DNA of 64,000 nt from JABCYV01 sp963696025. GTDB taxonomy: Bacteria; Acidobacteriota; Terriglobia; Terriglobales; Acidobacteriaceae. A program made the position numbers and the translations under genes. The notes under the pieces were generated by a model. That model searched no databases and had not been told where the DNA came from. It saw only the letters and a program-made list of their open reading frames with translations. Positions 32,584-39,534 of this stretch are shown here, piece by piece. Position 1 is the stretch's first letter. Every line of letters starts with the position of its first letter. The stretch covers positions 186,001-250,000 of the forward strand of contig CAVOII010000010.1 in the NCBI GenBank assembly GCA_963696025.1. The letters are read 5' to 3'.

Positions 32584-32649
32584 CTCGTTGCTCCGACTAG
32601 ACGCGTATGGCAAACAACCGTGAGGTTAATTCTCCGGCTTGGTCTCTGC

Positions 32650-32665
32650 TGTGATCTCGATCACA
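32650..32665. promoter_or_regulatory. Crp/Fnr-type operator before the radical SAM operon
   Basis: TGTGATCTCGATCACA, a perfect TGTGA-N6-TCACA palindrome 67 bp upstream of the radical SAM ATG. Confidence 0.8.
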
Positions 32666-32816
32666 CGAATCAGTGATTCCCTCCTCGAGAACTGGACGTT
32701 TGGGTCCGCAAACTTAACGTCATTGCTTTTCCAGCATCGCTGGCTGCGAGATCCGCAACCAAGAACCGGAGCAGCTACGTGCTGCTCCGGTCGGCCTGTG
32801 TGTTGCTCGTGACCGT

Positions 32817-33140
32817 TTAGGCAGCCAGGGCATGCACGAAGTGCTCACACAGGGTGGTCTCGACGTTGTACGGCTTGTACGTAATCGGAGTGGTCAGATA
32901 GGGCTTCAGGATTTCCTCGACCTTTGGGAACACTTCGCGCTCATATCGCTCCGCGTTCCTTTTCTCCGTCCAGAGGGAGATGACCATCACCTTTTCAGTC
33001 TTGGTCTCGGGGAAGAACGGCAGGAACTCCATGAATCCGCTCTGCTTGTTCAGAGTGGGAAGAACCTCGTTGCGAATTACTTTTACCAACTCCTCTTTCT
33101 TTTCCAGCTTCGGGATAAATTCAACAATACGGGCAAACAT
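32817..33140 (-). CDS. Antibiotic-biosynthesis-monooxygenase-fold (ABM) protein
   Basis: 107 residues with AAGGAG just before the ATG. The ferredoxin-like ABM pattern is visible: FARIVEFIPKLEKKEELVKV, SGFMEFLPFFPETKTEKVMV, then SLWTEKRNAERYEREVFPKV. Members include heme- or quinone-handling monooxygenases and many small stress proteins; the substrate cannot be told. A Crp-type site lies 142 bp upstream, so it belongs to the regulon around it. Monocistronic. Confidence 0.75.
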   Translation of the reverse strand: MFARIVEFIPKLEKKEELVKVIRNEVLPTLNKQSGFMEFLPFFPETKTEKVMVISLWTEKRNAERYEREVFPKVEEILKPYLTTPITYKPYNVETTLCEHFVHALAA

Positions 33141-33281
33141 GGGAATTCTCCTTTCCGGTTCAGATTGGTAGAGGCCCGGAGGCTGCTCTGTTTTGGCAGC
33201 GGAGTATTTGACGAGCCAGTATCATGGCTACGACATTAGGCTCACAAGAATGGAAAAGCAGTGACGCCGGGCACTCTCCGC

Positions 33282-33297
33282 TGTGATTGCAGTCACG
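33282..33297. promoter_or_regulatory. Crp/Fnr-type operator before the ABM gene
   Basis: TGTGATTGCAGTCACG, TGTGA-N6-TCAC with one end mismatch, in the 229-bp gap upstream of the ABM gene. Confidence 0.65.
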
Positions 33298-33369
33298 GGG
33301 CTGCCGCATTCATGGGTTTGAGACTGCTGATGGACTCGGCTCGCTATCTCGCTTGAAGGGTCAGTGCTT

Positions 33370-34659
33370 TCAGTGGCCAGGGCCACCTTCAGCGATCTGC
33401 AGGTCCAGCGCTACGCGCTCTCCGTTGATCAGCACGGTTCCTGCGTCGAGGAGTTGCTGCCCGGTGCAGTCGTATTTCTCATAGCAGCGCAGCGCTGCGA
33501 AAGGAAAGAAAAACTCCACGGCCTGGGATTTGCCGGCGGCAGGCAATTTGCCCGCCAGGTGTACGGTGGTACTGAAACTGATCCCGTCGAACTTCGGCTC
33601 TTCCTTGAAATAGGCCAGCGTCGGACGGATGAGGGGCGCCACGTGGTCGTCAAACGCCATCGCGGCGAGTTTGTAGCGCGATCCCGCGGCGGACTCGGGC
33701 AGAGCCGTATTCAGAGAAAGCTCAAGATAAATGCCCTGGCGGAAAACCACGAAGCTCGGAGACGCATAGGAGACAAAGTGCGCCTTCGAGTCCAACTCTT
33801 TCACAAGTTTGGCGAGCAGTTCCTGATTGGAGGATTGCAGCGCCGCCAGCGCCTGCGGTGACGTGTCCCGCACCGGTATCGGTACGACATCGTTCCGTTT
33901 TGCTACTGGAGCGGGGGTACTCACCGGTGCTTGTCCGTCGCTACCCTCGCTGGCCTGGGTGATTTCAGTTCCGGCAGGCGGCACCCGACGTTCCGTGGAG
34001 CCGGTATCCGGGTCAGTGCCAAGCACGGACTGCGGTCCTGCTCCAGTGAGCCAAATGGTGACGGGCTGGGCGTTGAGAAAAATCTGACCCTGCATCAGCC
34101 CCGCCTGCTGGACATTTTCATCCCTGGAACCCAGAAGCCGGAGAGCGCCGCTTTGCGGCAAAAACACCATGAGGTTTTCCGGTCTTTCCATCGTTACCCC
34201 CATGACCTTCGCGAGGACGTGATGGGAAATCTCCACGGCATATCCTTGTACCTGATGGTTTGCCTGGAAGCGCGGAACTTCCGACTTCAAAATCGGCATG
34301 ACTACATTCAGAAAAGTGCTGCGCGCCCGCTGGTCAGCCCCAATCTTTTCAGGATAGGCAGCATAGTAGTTGCCAGTCACTGCCAGTACGGTCTGGCCGT
34401 TGTAGCGGTCAAATCGAATCGAGCGCTGATCAGCTTGCTGTTGCTGGGATTCATCGAGATCCAACTTGCGGCTCAAATAGAAGTGATACTCAAGCGGAAG
34501 CGCCAGAATGTCCTGGCCCACGAGCTTCAAATCGTTCATGTATTGTTGCTGCAGCGAGCGCAAATCTGGATCTTTGATCTCAGCCGGGGTAAGAACCTGT
34601 GCCGAGGCAGCGCTGGCAGCCACAACAAGGATCAGCGTGAGACACCTAATCTTGCACAT
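33370..34659 (-). CDS. Secreted protein of unknown function
   Basis: 429 residues with a signal peptide (LTLILVVAASAASAQ). The mature protein is a large alpha/beta domain (residues 25-200), a low-complexity Ser/Thr/Pro/Gly linker (about 215-260) and a second domain that may resemble the first (NYYAAYP... and later KFDGISFSTTVHLAGK). Paired cysteines near the C-terminus (ALRCYEKYDCTG) could form a disulfide. It is the last gene of the cytochrome-porin cluster on this strand, suggesting a periplasmic accessory role. No family recognised. Confidence 0.65.
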   Translation of the reverse strand: MCKIRCLTLILVVAASAASAQVLTPAEIKDPDLRSLQQQYMNDLKLVGQDILALPLEYHFYLSRKLDLDESQQQQADQRSIRFDRYNGQTVLAVTGNYYAAYPEKIGADQRARSTFLNVVMPILKSEVPRFQANHQVQGYAVEISHHVLAKVMGVTMERPENLMVFLPQSGALRLLGSRDENVQQAGLMQGQIFLNAQPVTIWLTGAGPQSVLGTDPDTGSTERRVPPAGTEITQASEGSDGQAPVSTPAPVAKRNDVVPIPVRDTSPQALAALQSSNQELLAKLVKELDSKAHFVSYASPSFVVFRQGIYLELSLNTALPESAAGSRYKLAAMAFDDHVAPLIRPTLAYFKEEPKFDGISFSTTVHLAGKLPAAGKSQAVEFFFPFAALRCYEKYDCTGQQLLDAGTVLINGERVALDLQIAEGGPGH

Positions 34660-34735
34660 ACATCATTCCTGACACGTGAAACACCGTGGCCATAGTCGCA
34701 GTCAGAGCGTAGGACATATTGTTCATTCAGCTCTC

Positions 34736-35644
34736 CTATTCCTGCGGAGGGTAAAGAGTAAGGTACAAGTACGCATTCGCCACTTCGTCTTCGCTCAAGT
34801 AGTCAAACACTGGCATCCTTCCTCGATATGGCAGCGGCGCCGCGCCCATGCTGATGGGGGCGCCGGCGGTGACTTTTCGAACAAACTCAGGCAGGCTCGT
34901 CCGCGTGGTGAGAGTACTAAGCGGTGGTATCGTCCCTTCCAGAATTTGCTGGGGATTGGGGTTCGGCCCCACTGCGTTGTGGCAGATGTGGCAGGTAGAT
35001 TTTACGATTTGTTCGCCTACATGGGAGGGCGACTCGTTGATCGCTACTTGTTCCTTTTCTGCCCCGGGGACGCCAGCAAGCTGTCTCAGGTAAGCGAGCA
35101 GAGACCGGATCTCCGGTTCGCTTAGTTGAGGGAACGGAGGCATGTCCTGGCCACCTTTGTGGAAGCGGTCTAGCAACGCCGTATTGGACTGCTTCGCCAG
35201 CAGCGTCGCGTTTGCCCGACTCATATTCATACCGACTTTTTTCATTCTCGCCATGATGACTTCGACAGACGTCGCCCGGACCGGATCGATGACGGAATTA
35301 ATTTCCGGAGGCGCACCGTGACCGGACTCTTCGTGGCATCCCCGGCAATTTAGGCGGTACACATCGGAACCGTGGAAAGTCATGGTTCGTGCCGCAAAAT
35401 CGGGCGAGAGTCTCTGTTGCCCGCCAGTGGGTTTCTCTCCTGGCATGGGCGCAACTGGCCCGGAATGCCAAGTCTTTCCCATGCTGGTGTCGCTAAATCT
35501 CTTATGCAGATGGCTGATCCAGCTCTCGCCTTTTACCGCCGTTACTGGAGTGTCCTTATGCCCAGCCGTTTGACCAAATAACTGTGAGAGTATCGCGAAA
35601 ATCGCCACAAGGTTTTTCATCAATATGATTGACGAGCGTTTCAT
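34736..35644 (-). CDS. Diheme c-type cytochrome, periplasmic
   Basis: 302 residues. A signal sequence (KNLVAIFAILSQLFGQTAG) precedes two class I cytochrome c domains with heme motifs CRGCH (near residue 98) and CHICH (near 217). Candidate axial Met residues lie in GQDMPPFPQLS and RGRMPVFDYLS. An internal Met at residue 9 is an alternative start. It lies between the cupredoxin and the unknown secreted protein, on the strand of the cytochrome-porin fusion, and could shuttle electrons in the periplasm. Confidence 0.88.
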   Translation of the reverse strand: MKRSSIILMKNLVAIFAILSQLFGQTAGHKDTPVTAVKGESWISHLHKRFSDTSMGKTWHSGPVAPMPGEKPTGGQQRLSPDFAARTMTFHGSDVYRLNCRGCHEESGHGAPPEINSVIDPVRATSVEVIMARMKKVGMNMSRANATLLAKQSNTALLDRFHKGGQDMPPFPQLSEPEIRSLLAYLRQLAGVPGAEKEQVAINESPSHVGEQIVKSTCHICHNAVGPNPNPQQILEGTIPPLSTLTTRTSLPEFVRKVTAGAPISMGAAPLPYRGRMPVFDYLSEDEVANAYLYLTLYPPQE

Positions 35645-35703
35645 TCTGCCTCTTTGGGGAGCGAAAGCTCTGTTGCTTGCGCTCCCGCACTCAGTAGCTT
35701 TCC

Positions 35704-36282
35704 TTACTTACTCAGCGTGAAATCCGCCTTGGCGTCGCCAGACACCGACACCGGCTTGGACTGGTTCTTGGCCCCTTCGTGCCAAGCCGTCACCGTGTAG
35801 CTTCCGTCAGGAACGTTCTCAATCTTGTAGCTCCCGGCCTGGTCCGAAGTCGCAAAGTAGGGAGTGGGAACGACCACGATGTAAGCCGACATCTCAGGGT
35901 GAACATTGCAAAACACTGGCACCACCCCGGATGTGTCGAACTTGAACGACTTCTGTTCGCCTTTCGGCCAGGTGCCCAAGTTGTGGCCGAGTTTCTTGTT
36001 GCCACCCACCGAAATCCAAAACACGTTGTGGGCAACACTGTCGCTGTTGAGGAATTCCACGGTCGTGCCTTGCTGCACCACGACAATATGCGGCTGAAAC
36101 ATCAAGCCCTTCTGGTCTATCACGGGCTTCTGCGTCGGCGCGGGGAAAGTCTTGCCCTGAATCGCATCGACATAAACTACCGACTCACCCGCGATGCCTG
36201 AGACTTTCCCGCTGATCGTGCCGGCTTCCGAAGTCACAAATGCTGTCATCACCAGTACTGCCAAGACAAGACTGCGTTTCAT
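35704..36282 (-). CDS. Cupredoxin-domain protein with C-terminal Ig-like domain
   Basis: 192 residues with a signal peptide ending near VTSEAG. A plastocyanin-like domain carries the type-1 copper ligands: His in SDSVAHNVFW and Cys-His-Met in VFCNVHPEMSAY. The C-terminal 50 residues (GSYKIENVPDGSYTVTAWHE) match a carboxypeptidase-regulatory/SpaA-like beta sandwich. It is probably a periplasmic one-electron copper carrier. It sits 51 bp after the cytochrome-porin fusion, so it may pass electrons to or from it. Confidence 0.88.
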   Translation of the reverse strand: MKRSLVLAVLVMTAFVTSEAGTISGKVSGIAGESVVYVDAIQGKTFPAPTQKPVIDQKGLMFQPHIVVVQQGTTVEFLNSDSVAHNVFWISVGGNKKLGHNLGTWPKGEQKSFKFDTSGVVPVFCNVHPEMSAYIVVVPTPYFATSDQAGSYKIENVPDGSYTVTAWHEGAKNQSKPVSVSGDAKADFTLSK

Positions 36283-36333
36283 TATCTTTCTCCTCGTTTC
36301 AAAGAAATAGTGGGGGAGGCGCTCCTCCGCAAG

Positions 36334-37941
36334 TCAGTACACAAATTCCAGTGCTGCTGTAGCCGTGTTCGTACGGAACGGGCTTACTAGTTGTACCGTG
36401 GTGCCGGGATTGTAGACCACCTGCTTGGGCCGCACCTGGTATTCAAACGACGCTTTGATATTGGCGTGAATAAGGAATTGCACGCCCGGGCTAAACCGGT
36501 TCCGCGTTGAACTGAAGGGTGAAAAGAAAGGCACGGGCGGAGGAGATGAGGCGCTTGCTCCAATCCCGTTCAGGAAGTCGGCTGTCGAGCTCACCCGATC
36601 CCAGCGCATGATGGTCATCATCCATGGGTACACTAGGTAGTCCGCCTGGATGAAACCACCGGAAAATGTGGCTGGACTCCCCGAGATGAATCCGTTGGGA
36701 AACGTAAAACCAGCGGGGATGAATGGGACGATGTCCTTGTCGTGCCCGTACATGTAGAGTCCGTAGATGTCTAACTTGCGATAGTTGAAATCGAAGTCGC
36801 CGCCCAGACGATAGAAAGGCTCGCGGGCCGTTAGAACAATAGTGGGAGTGGTGGTATTCGACAAGGAGCCCTGGGCGCGCTGCACCGAACGCCCGTAAAA
36901 ATAGTACGAACCTAGGGTTAGGTAGGTGTGATCGCGCGGACCAGTAGCTCCTGCGGCTTGCACCTCATGACGGCTGGCTGGGTCACGTTCAAGGTTGAAG
37001 CGATAGGCCAGGCGTCCATACAAATCCTTGAAGTTCGAGTCCGAGAAGAAACCGACACCTCCACTGTTGCCTCCTGTTCCCGATGGAACGTTTGGGTAGT
37101 TGGTGGGCGGTGTCCCACTCGTGTTCTGGTCCACGATCGCGATCGCATAGCGGTAGCCCCCATAGTGGTGGCCGCCGCTCAGTTCCACTCCCCGTCCCGG
37201 ACCGGCCAGAGTAAAACTGTTGTTGACAAACTGCTGCGGATACAGTGGGTTCACGGCTCCGATGTTGGCCTGAGAGTAGATGTCATAAGGGCTGATGTCA
37301 TAGGAGCGAGCCTGGGTGAAGGGTAGCTCGAGTTCGAACTGCCCGACTTTCAGCGTCAGCGAGTCAGTCGGCAACTTAAGAAAGCGGCCCAGGTTTACGA
37401 ACCTCAGGTAGGCGTCGCCCAAGCCTCCATTGGCATTTGCGCCTGAGACGCTGATATCATCGTCCACCCAGAAAGCGATACCGCTTCCGAAATTACCCGC
37501 AGTGAAGATGCTAAAGAAACCTGGCTGAAAGTCCGTACGCGGGATGAAGGGTCCTACCGTGCCGGGCGCAAGCTGAGCATTGAAGTTGTTCCGATTATTG
37601 CTCGTTACCTGGAAGAACGTATTGAAGCGCAGGCCGATCGGTGGCAATCCGGGAATGGATCCCGGCCATATGGTGTGGGGCCACAGTTCTTTCTGGGCCG
37701 GAGATCCCAACATCACCGGCGGAATCTTGATGAAAGTCTCGTCATCTTTAGGAAACTTGAATCCGGCATCCTTGAAGGCCTTGCCAAAATCGTTGAGCTT
37801 GGGGAAATCCACATGGCAGGTGCTGCAGGAAGTGCCGTACTGGCGTGAGAAGGCAGGAATGGCATAACTATCACTGCTGACAAATAGTGCCAACAGCAGC
37901 TGGCAGAAAACCATTACTCTTGTCTGATGGCGCTTGAGCAT
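36334..37941 (-). CDS. Outer-membrane cytochrome-porin fusion (Cyc2-like layout)
   Basis: 535 residues. A signal peptide (about 1-27) is followed at once by a single heme-c motif in SCSTCHVDFPKLNDFGKAFK. About 450 residues of beta-barrel sequence follow, with many aromatic-ended strands, ending in FVY-type C-terminal aromatics (TATAALEFVY). A small monoheme plug on an outer-membrane porin is the layout of Cyc2-type iron oxidases. Close homology to true Cyc2 cannot be shown here. It leads a cluster with a cupredoxin, diheme cytochrome and unknown secreted protein. Upstream it has a perfect Crp-type operator and a second motif shared with the decaheme operon. Confidence 0.8.
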   Translation of the reverse strand: MLKRHQTRVMVFCQLLLALFVSSDSYAIPAFSRQYGTSCSTCHVDFPKLNDFGKAFKDAGFKFPKDDETFIKIPPVMLGSPAQKELWPHTIWPGSIPGLPPIGLRFNTFFQVTSNNRNNFNAQLAPGTVGPFIPRTDFQPGFFSIFTAGNFGSGIAFWVDDDISVSGANANGGLGDAYLRFVNLGRFLKLPTDSLTLKVGQFELELPFTQARSYDISPYDIYSQANIGAVNPLYPQQFVNNSFTLAGPGRGVELSGGHHYGGYRYAIAIVDQNTSGTPPTNYPNVPSGTGGNSGGVGFFSDSNFKDLYGRLAYRFNLERDPASRHEVQAAGATGPRDHTYLTLGSYYFYGRSVQRAQGSLSNTTTPTIVLTAREPFYRLGGDFDFNYRKLDIYGLYMYGHDKDIVPFIPAGFTFPNGFISGSPATFSGGFIQADYLVYPWMMTIMRWDRVSSTADFLNGIGASASSPPPVPFFSPFSSTRNRFSPGVQFLIHANIKASFEYQVRPKQVVYNPGTTVQLVSPFRTNTATAALEFVY

Positions 37942-38062
37942 CTGACGTCCTCCTAAAAAGCGTTGATCTTGGTGCCTTCGGTCCTAAGTACAGTGATTTC
38001 AGTACGGGGGCGATTCTCACCGAGATGGGCACCTCGTCGCAGCGGCGACGCTCACTCAGCTG

Positions 38063-38078
38063 TGTGATCAGAATCACA
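38063..38078. promoter_or_regulatory. Crp/Fnr-type operator before the cytochrome-porin fusion
   Basis: TGTGATCAGAATCACA, perfect TGTGA-N6-TCACA palindrome, 122 bp upstream of the ATG. Confidence 0.8.
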
Positions 38079-38175
38079 AAATAGTGGAAACAGCATGAGA
38101 CAGCCATGCCATTTGTGAGTAGGATCCCAAATTGGGCACCGAGTTTGGTGCTACGATTAATTGTCGGATTCCGGC

Positions 38176-38206
38176 AACGATTGTCACTCTCAGTGCCAGT
38201 TAATTC
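38176..38206 (-). promoter_or_regulatory. 31-bp motif shared with the decaheme operon
   Basis: On the minus strand the core reads CTGGCACTGAGAGTGACAA. The segment is identical at 26 of 31 positions to 58,401-58,431. The core contains the inverted pair CACT/AGTG. Both copies lie upstream of minus-strand outer-membrane cytochrome genes. Confidence 0.7.
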
Positions 38207-38348
38207 CTAGGTAGAACTGCGCCACAATGATCTGTGACTAAGGTCCCCGTGCTTGGGTAAATCGGTCGGTTTGTAGCTCGTCCTGCGGGAAGGAACAGGG
38301 AATTAGGGAACCCTCGTTTGACCAGTCTGGGGTTCCCCGGATTCCTAA

Positions 38349-39443
38349 CTAGGGCCTGATTGCAACTTTTATCACACCGTTGCGCCTTTCAGCGAAGACC
38401 TGATACGCCTCGTTGATCTGATCGAGCGCGAACGTGTGCGTCAGGAGCGGGGTCAGATCCAGCCGCCCATGCCGAACCAGTTCCATCAGCCGGCGCATCC
38501 GTTCCTTGCCGCCCGGGCAGAGCGTTGTGACGATTTTATGATCTCCGAGGCCGGCTGCAAATGGTTCAATCGGCACAGAGAGTTTTCCTGAGTACACACC
38601 CAAGCTCGAGAGAGTGCCACCTGGTCTTAGAACGCGGAGTGCGCTCTCGAAAGTGGTCTGGGTTCCCAGCGCCTCGATAGCTACATCGACGCCCCTTCCG
38701 CGAGTGAGGTGCTTGATACACTCGACCGCGTTTTCTTTGGTGAAGTCGAGTACAACGTCCGCACCCATGCGTTTTGACATCTCAGTACGCACCGGGTCAG
38801 ACTCGACTGCGATGATGAGGCTCGCGCCTTTCAGTTTCGCTCCAGCCGTAGCGCAGAGCCCGATGGGCCCTTGGGCGAAGACGGCTACCGAATCGCCGAT
38901 TTGAAGATCAGCGCTCTCGGCTGCCGAGATGCCCGTGGAGGCAATGTCGGCCAGTAGTACTACCTGCTCATCGGCCAGTTCATCGGGAATCTTCGCCAGG
39001 TTTGCTTGGGCGTGCGGCACCAGCAAGTATTCCGCCTGAGCACCATTGATCGTGTTGCCGAACTTCCAGCCGCCCAGGGGTCCGCCACACTGCGACCAGT
39101 TTCCGCCCAAACAGAAATTGCATTGCCCGCAAGGTGTGATTGCGCCCACCAGGACGCGGTCTCCAACTTCGTATCCGGTTACACCCTCTCCAAGTTCGTG
39201 GATAACACCTACGGGCTCATGACCGATAATCAAGCCCGGGTTGACGGGGTATTCGCCCCTTAGAATGTGAAGGTCAGTGCCACAAATGGTGGTAAGAGTT
39301 ACTCGTATTACGGCTTCGCCCGCCCGGGGCTTCGGCATGGGAACGGTTTCCAGGCCGATCTGGCCCGGGCCATAAAAAACCAGCGCTTTCATCGTCGAGA
39401 CTGTTTCCTCACGTTCTGTCGGTAATGCGTAGGTTTGTGGCAT
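38349..39443 (-). CDS. Zinc-dependent alcohol dehydrogenase (MDR family)
   Basis: 364 residues from the ATG at 39,443, which has AGGAGG five bases upstream. Catalytic zinc ligands: Cys in TTICGTDLH, the GHE motif, and the later GADVVL side of the fold. The structural zinc has the short form CGQCNFCLGGNWSQC. The Rossmann segment is GPIGLCATAGAKLKG. It oxidises or reduces a small alcohol/aldehyde with NAD(P); the substrate is unknown. A perfect Crp-type operator lies 72 bp upstream, suggesting a fermentative or redox-balancing role. Confidence 0.9.
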   Translation of the reverse strand: MPQTYALPTEREETVSTMKALVFYGPGQIGLETVPMPKPRAGEAVIRVTLTTICGTDLHILRGEYPVNPGLIIGHEPVGVIHELGEGVTGYEVGDRVLVGAITPCGQCNFCLGGNWSQCGGPLGGWKFGNTINGAQAEYLLVPHAQANLAKIPDELADEQVVLLADIASTGISAAESADLQIGDSVAVFAQGPIGLCATAGAKLKGASLIIAVESDPVRTEMSKRMGADVVLDFTKENAVECIKHLTRGRGVDVAIEALGTQTTFESALRVLRPGGTLSSLGVYSGKLSVPIEPFAAGLGDHKIVTTLCPGGKERMRRLMELVRHGRLDLTPLLTHTFALDQINEAYQVFAERRNGVIKVAIRP

Positions 39444-39514
39444 GGCTCCCTCCTTTTTCATCCTATTTATATTCTTCTTGCCTCAGGGAAGGTATGAGCG
39501 TGGTTACAGTGGAT

Positions 39515-39530
39515 TGTGACCGGCGTCACA
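39515..39530. promoter_or_regulatory. Crp/Fnr-type operator before the alcohol dehydrogenase
   Basis: TGTGACCGGCGTCACA, perfect TGTGA-N6-TCACA palindrome in the short gap before the dehydrogenase gene. Confidence 0.8.
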
Positions 39531-39534
39531 GGTT

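Larger units (their letters stand above)
37942..38348. promoter_or_regulatory. Control region of the cytochrome-porin cluster
   Basis: 407 bp without genes, between the fusion gene and the alcohol dehydrogenase stop. It holds a perfect Crp-type palindrome (38,063) and the motif shared with the decaheme operon (38,176). The spacing to the start (122 and 235 bp) suggests a long leader or a distant activator site. Confidence 0.6.

Noticed and set aside
38176..38206. Sigma-54 promoter at the shared motif
   Set aside because: TGGCAC is present on the minus strand but no TTGC[A/T] follows at the required spacing in either copy.
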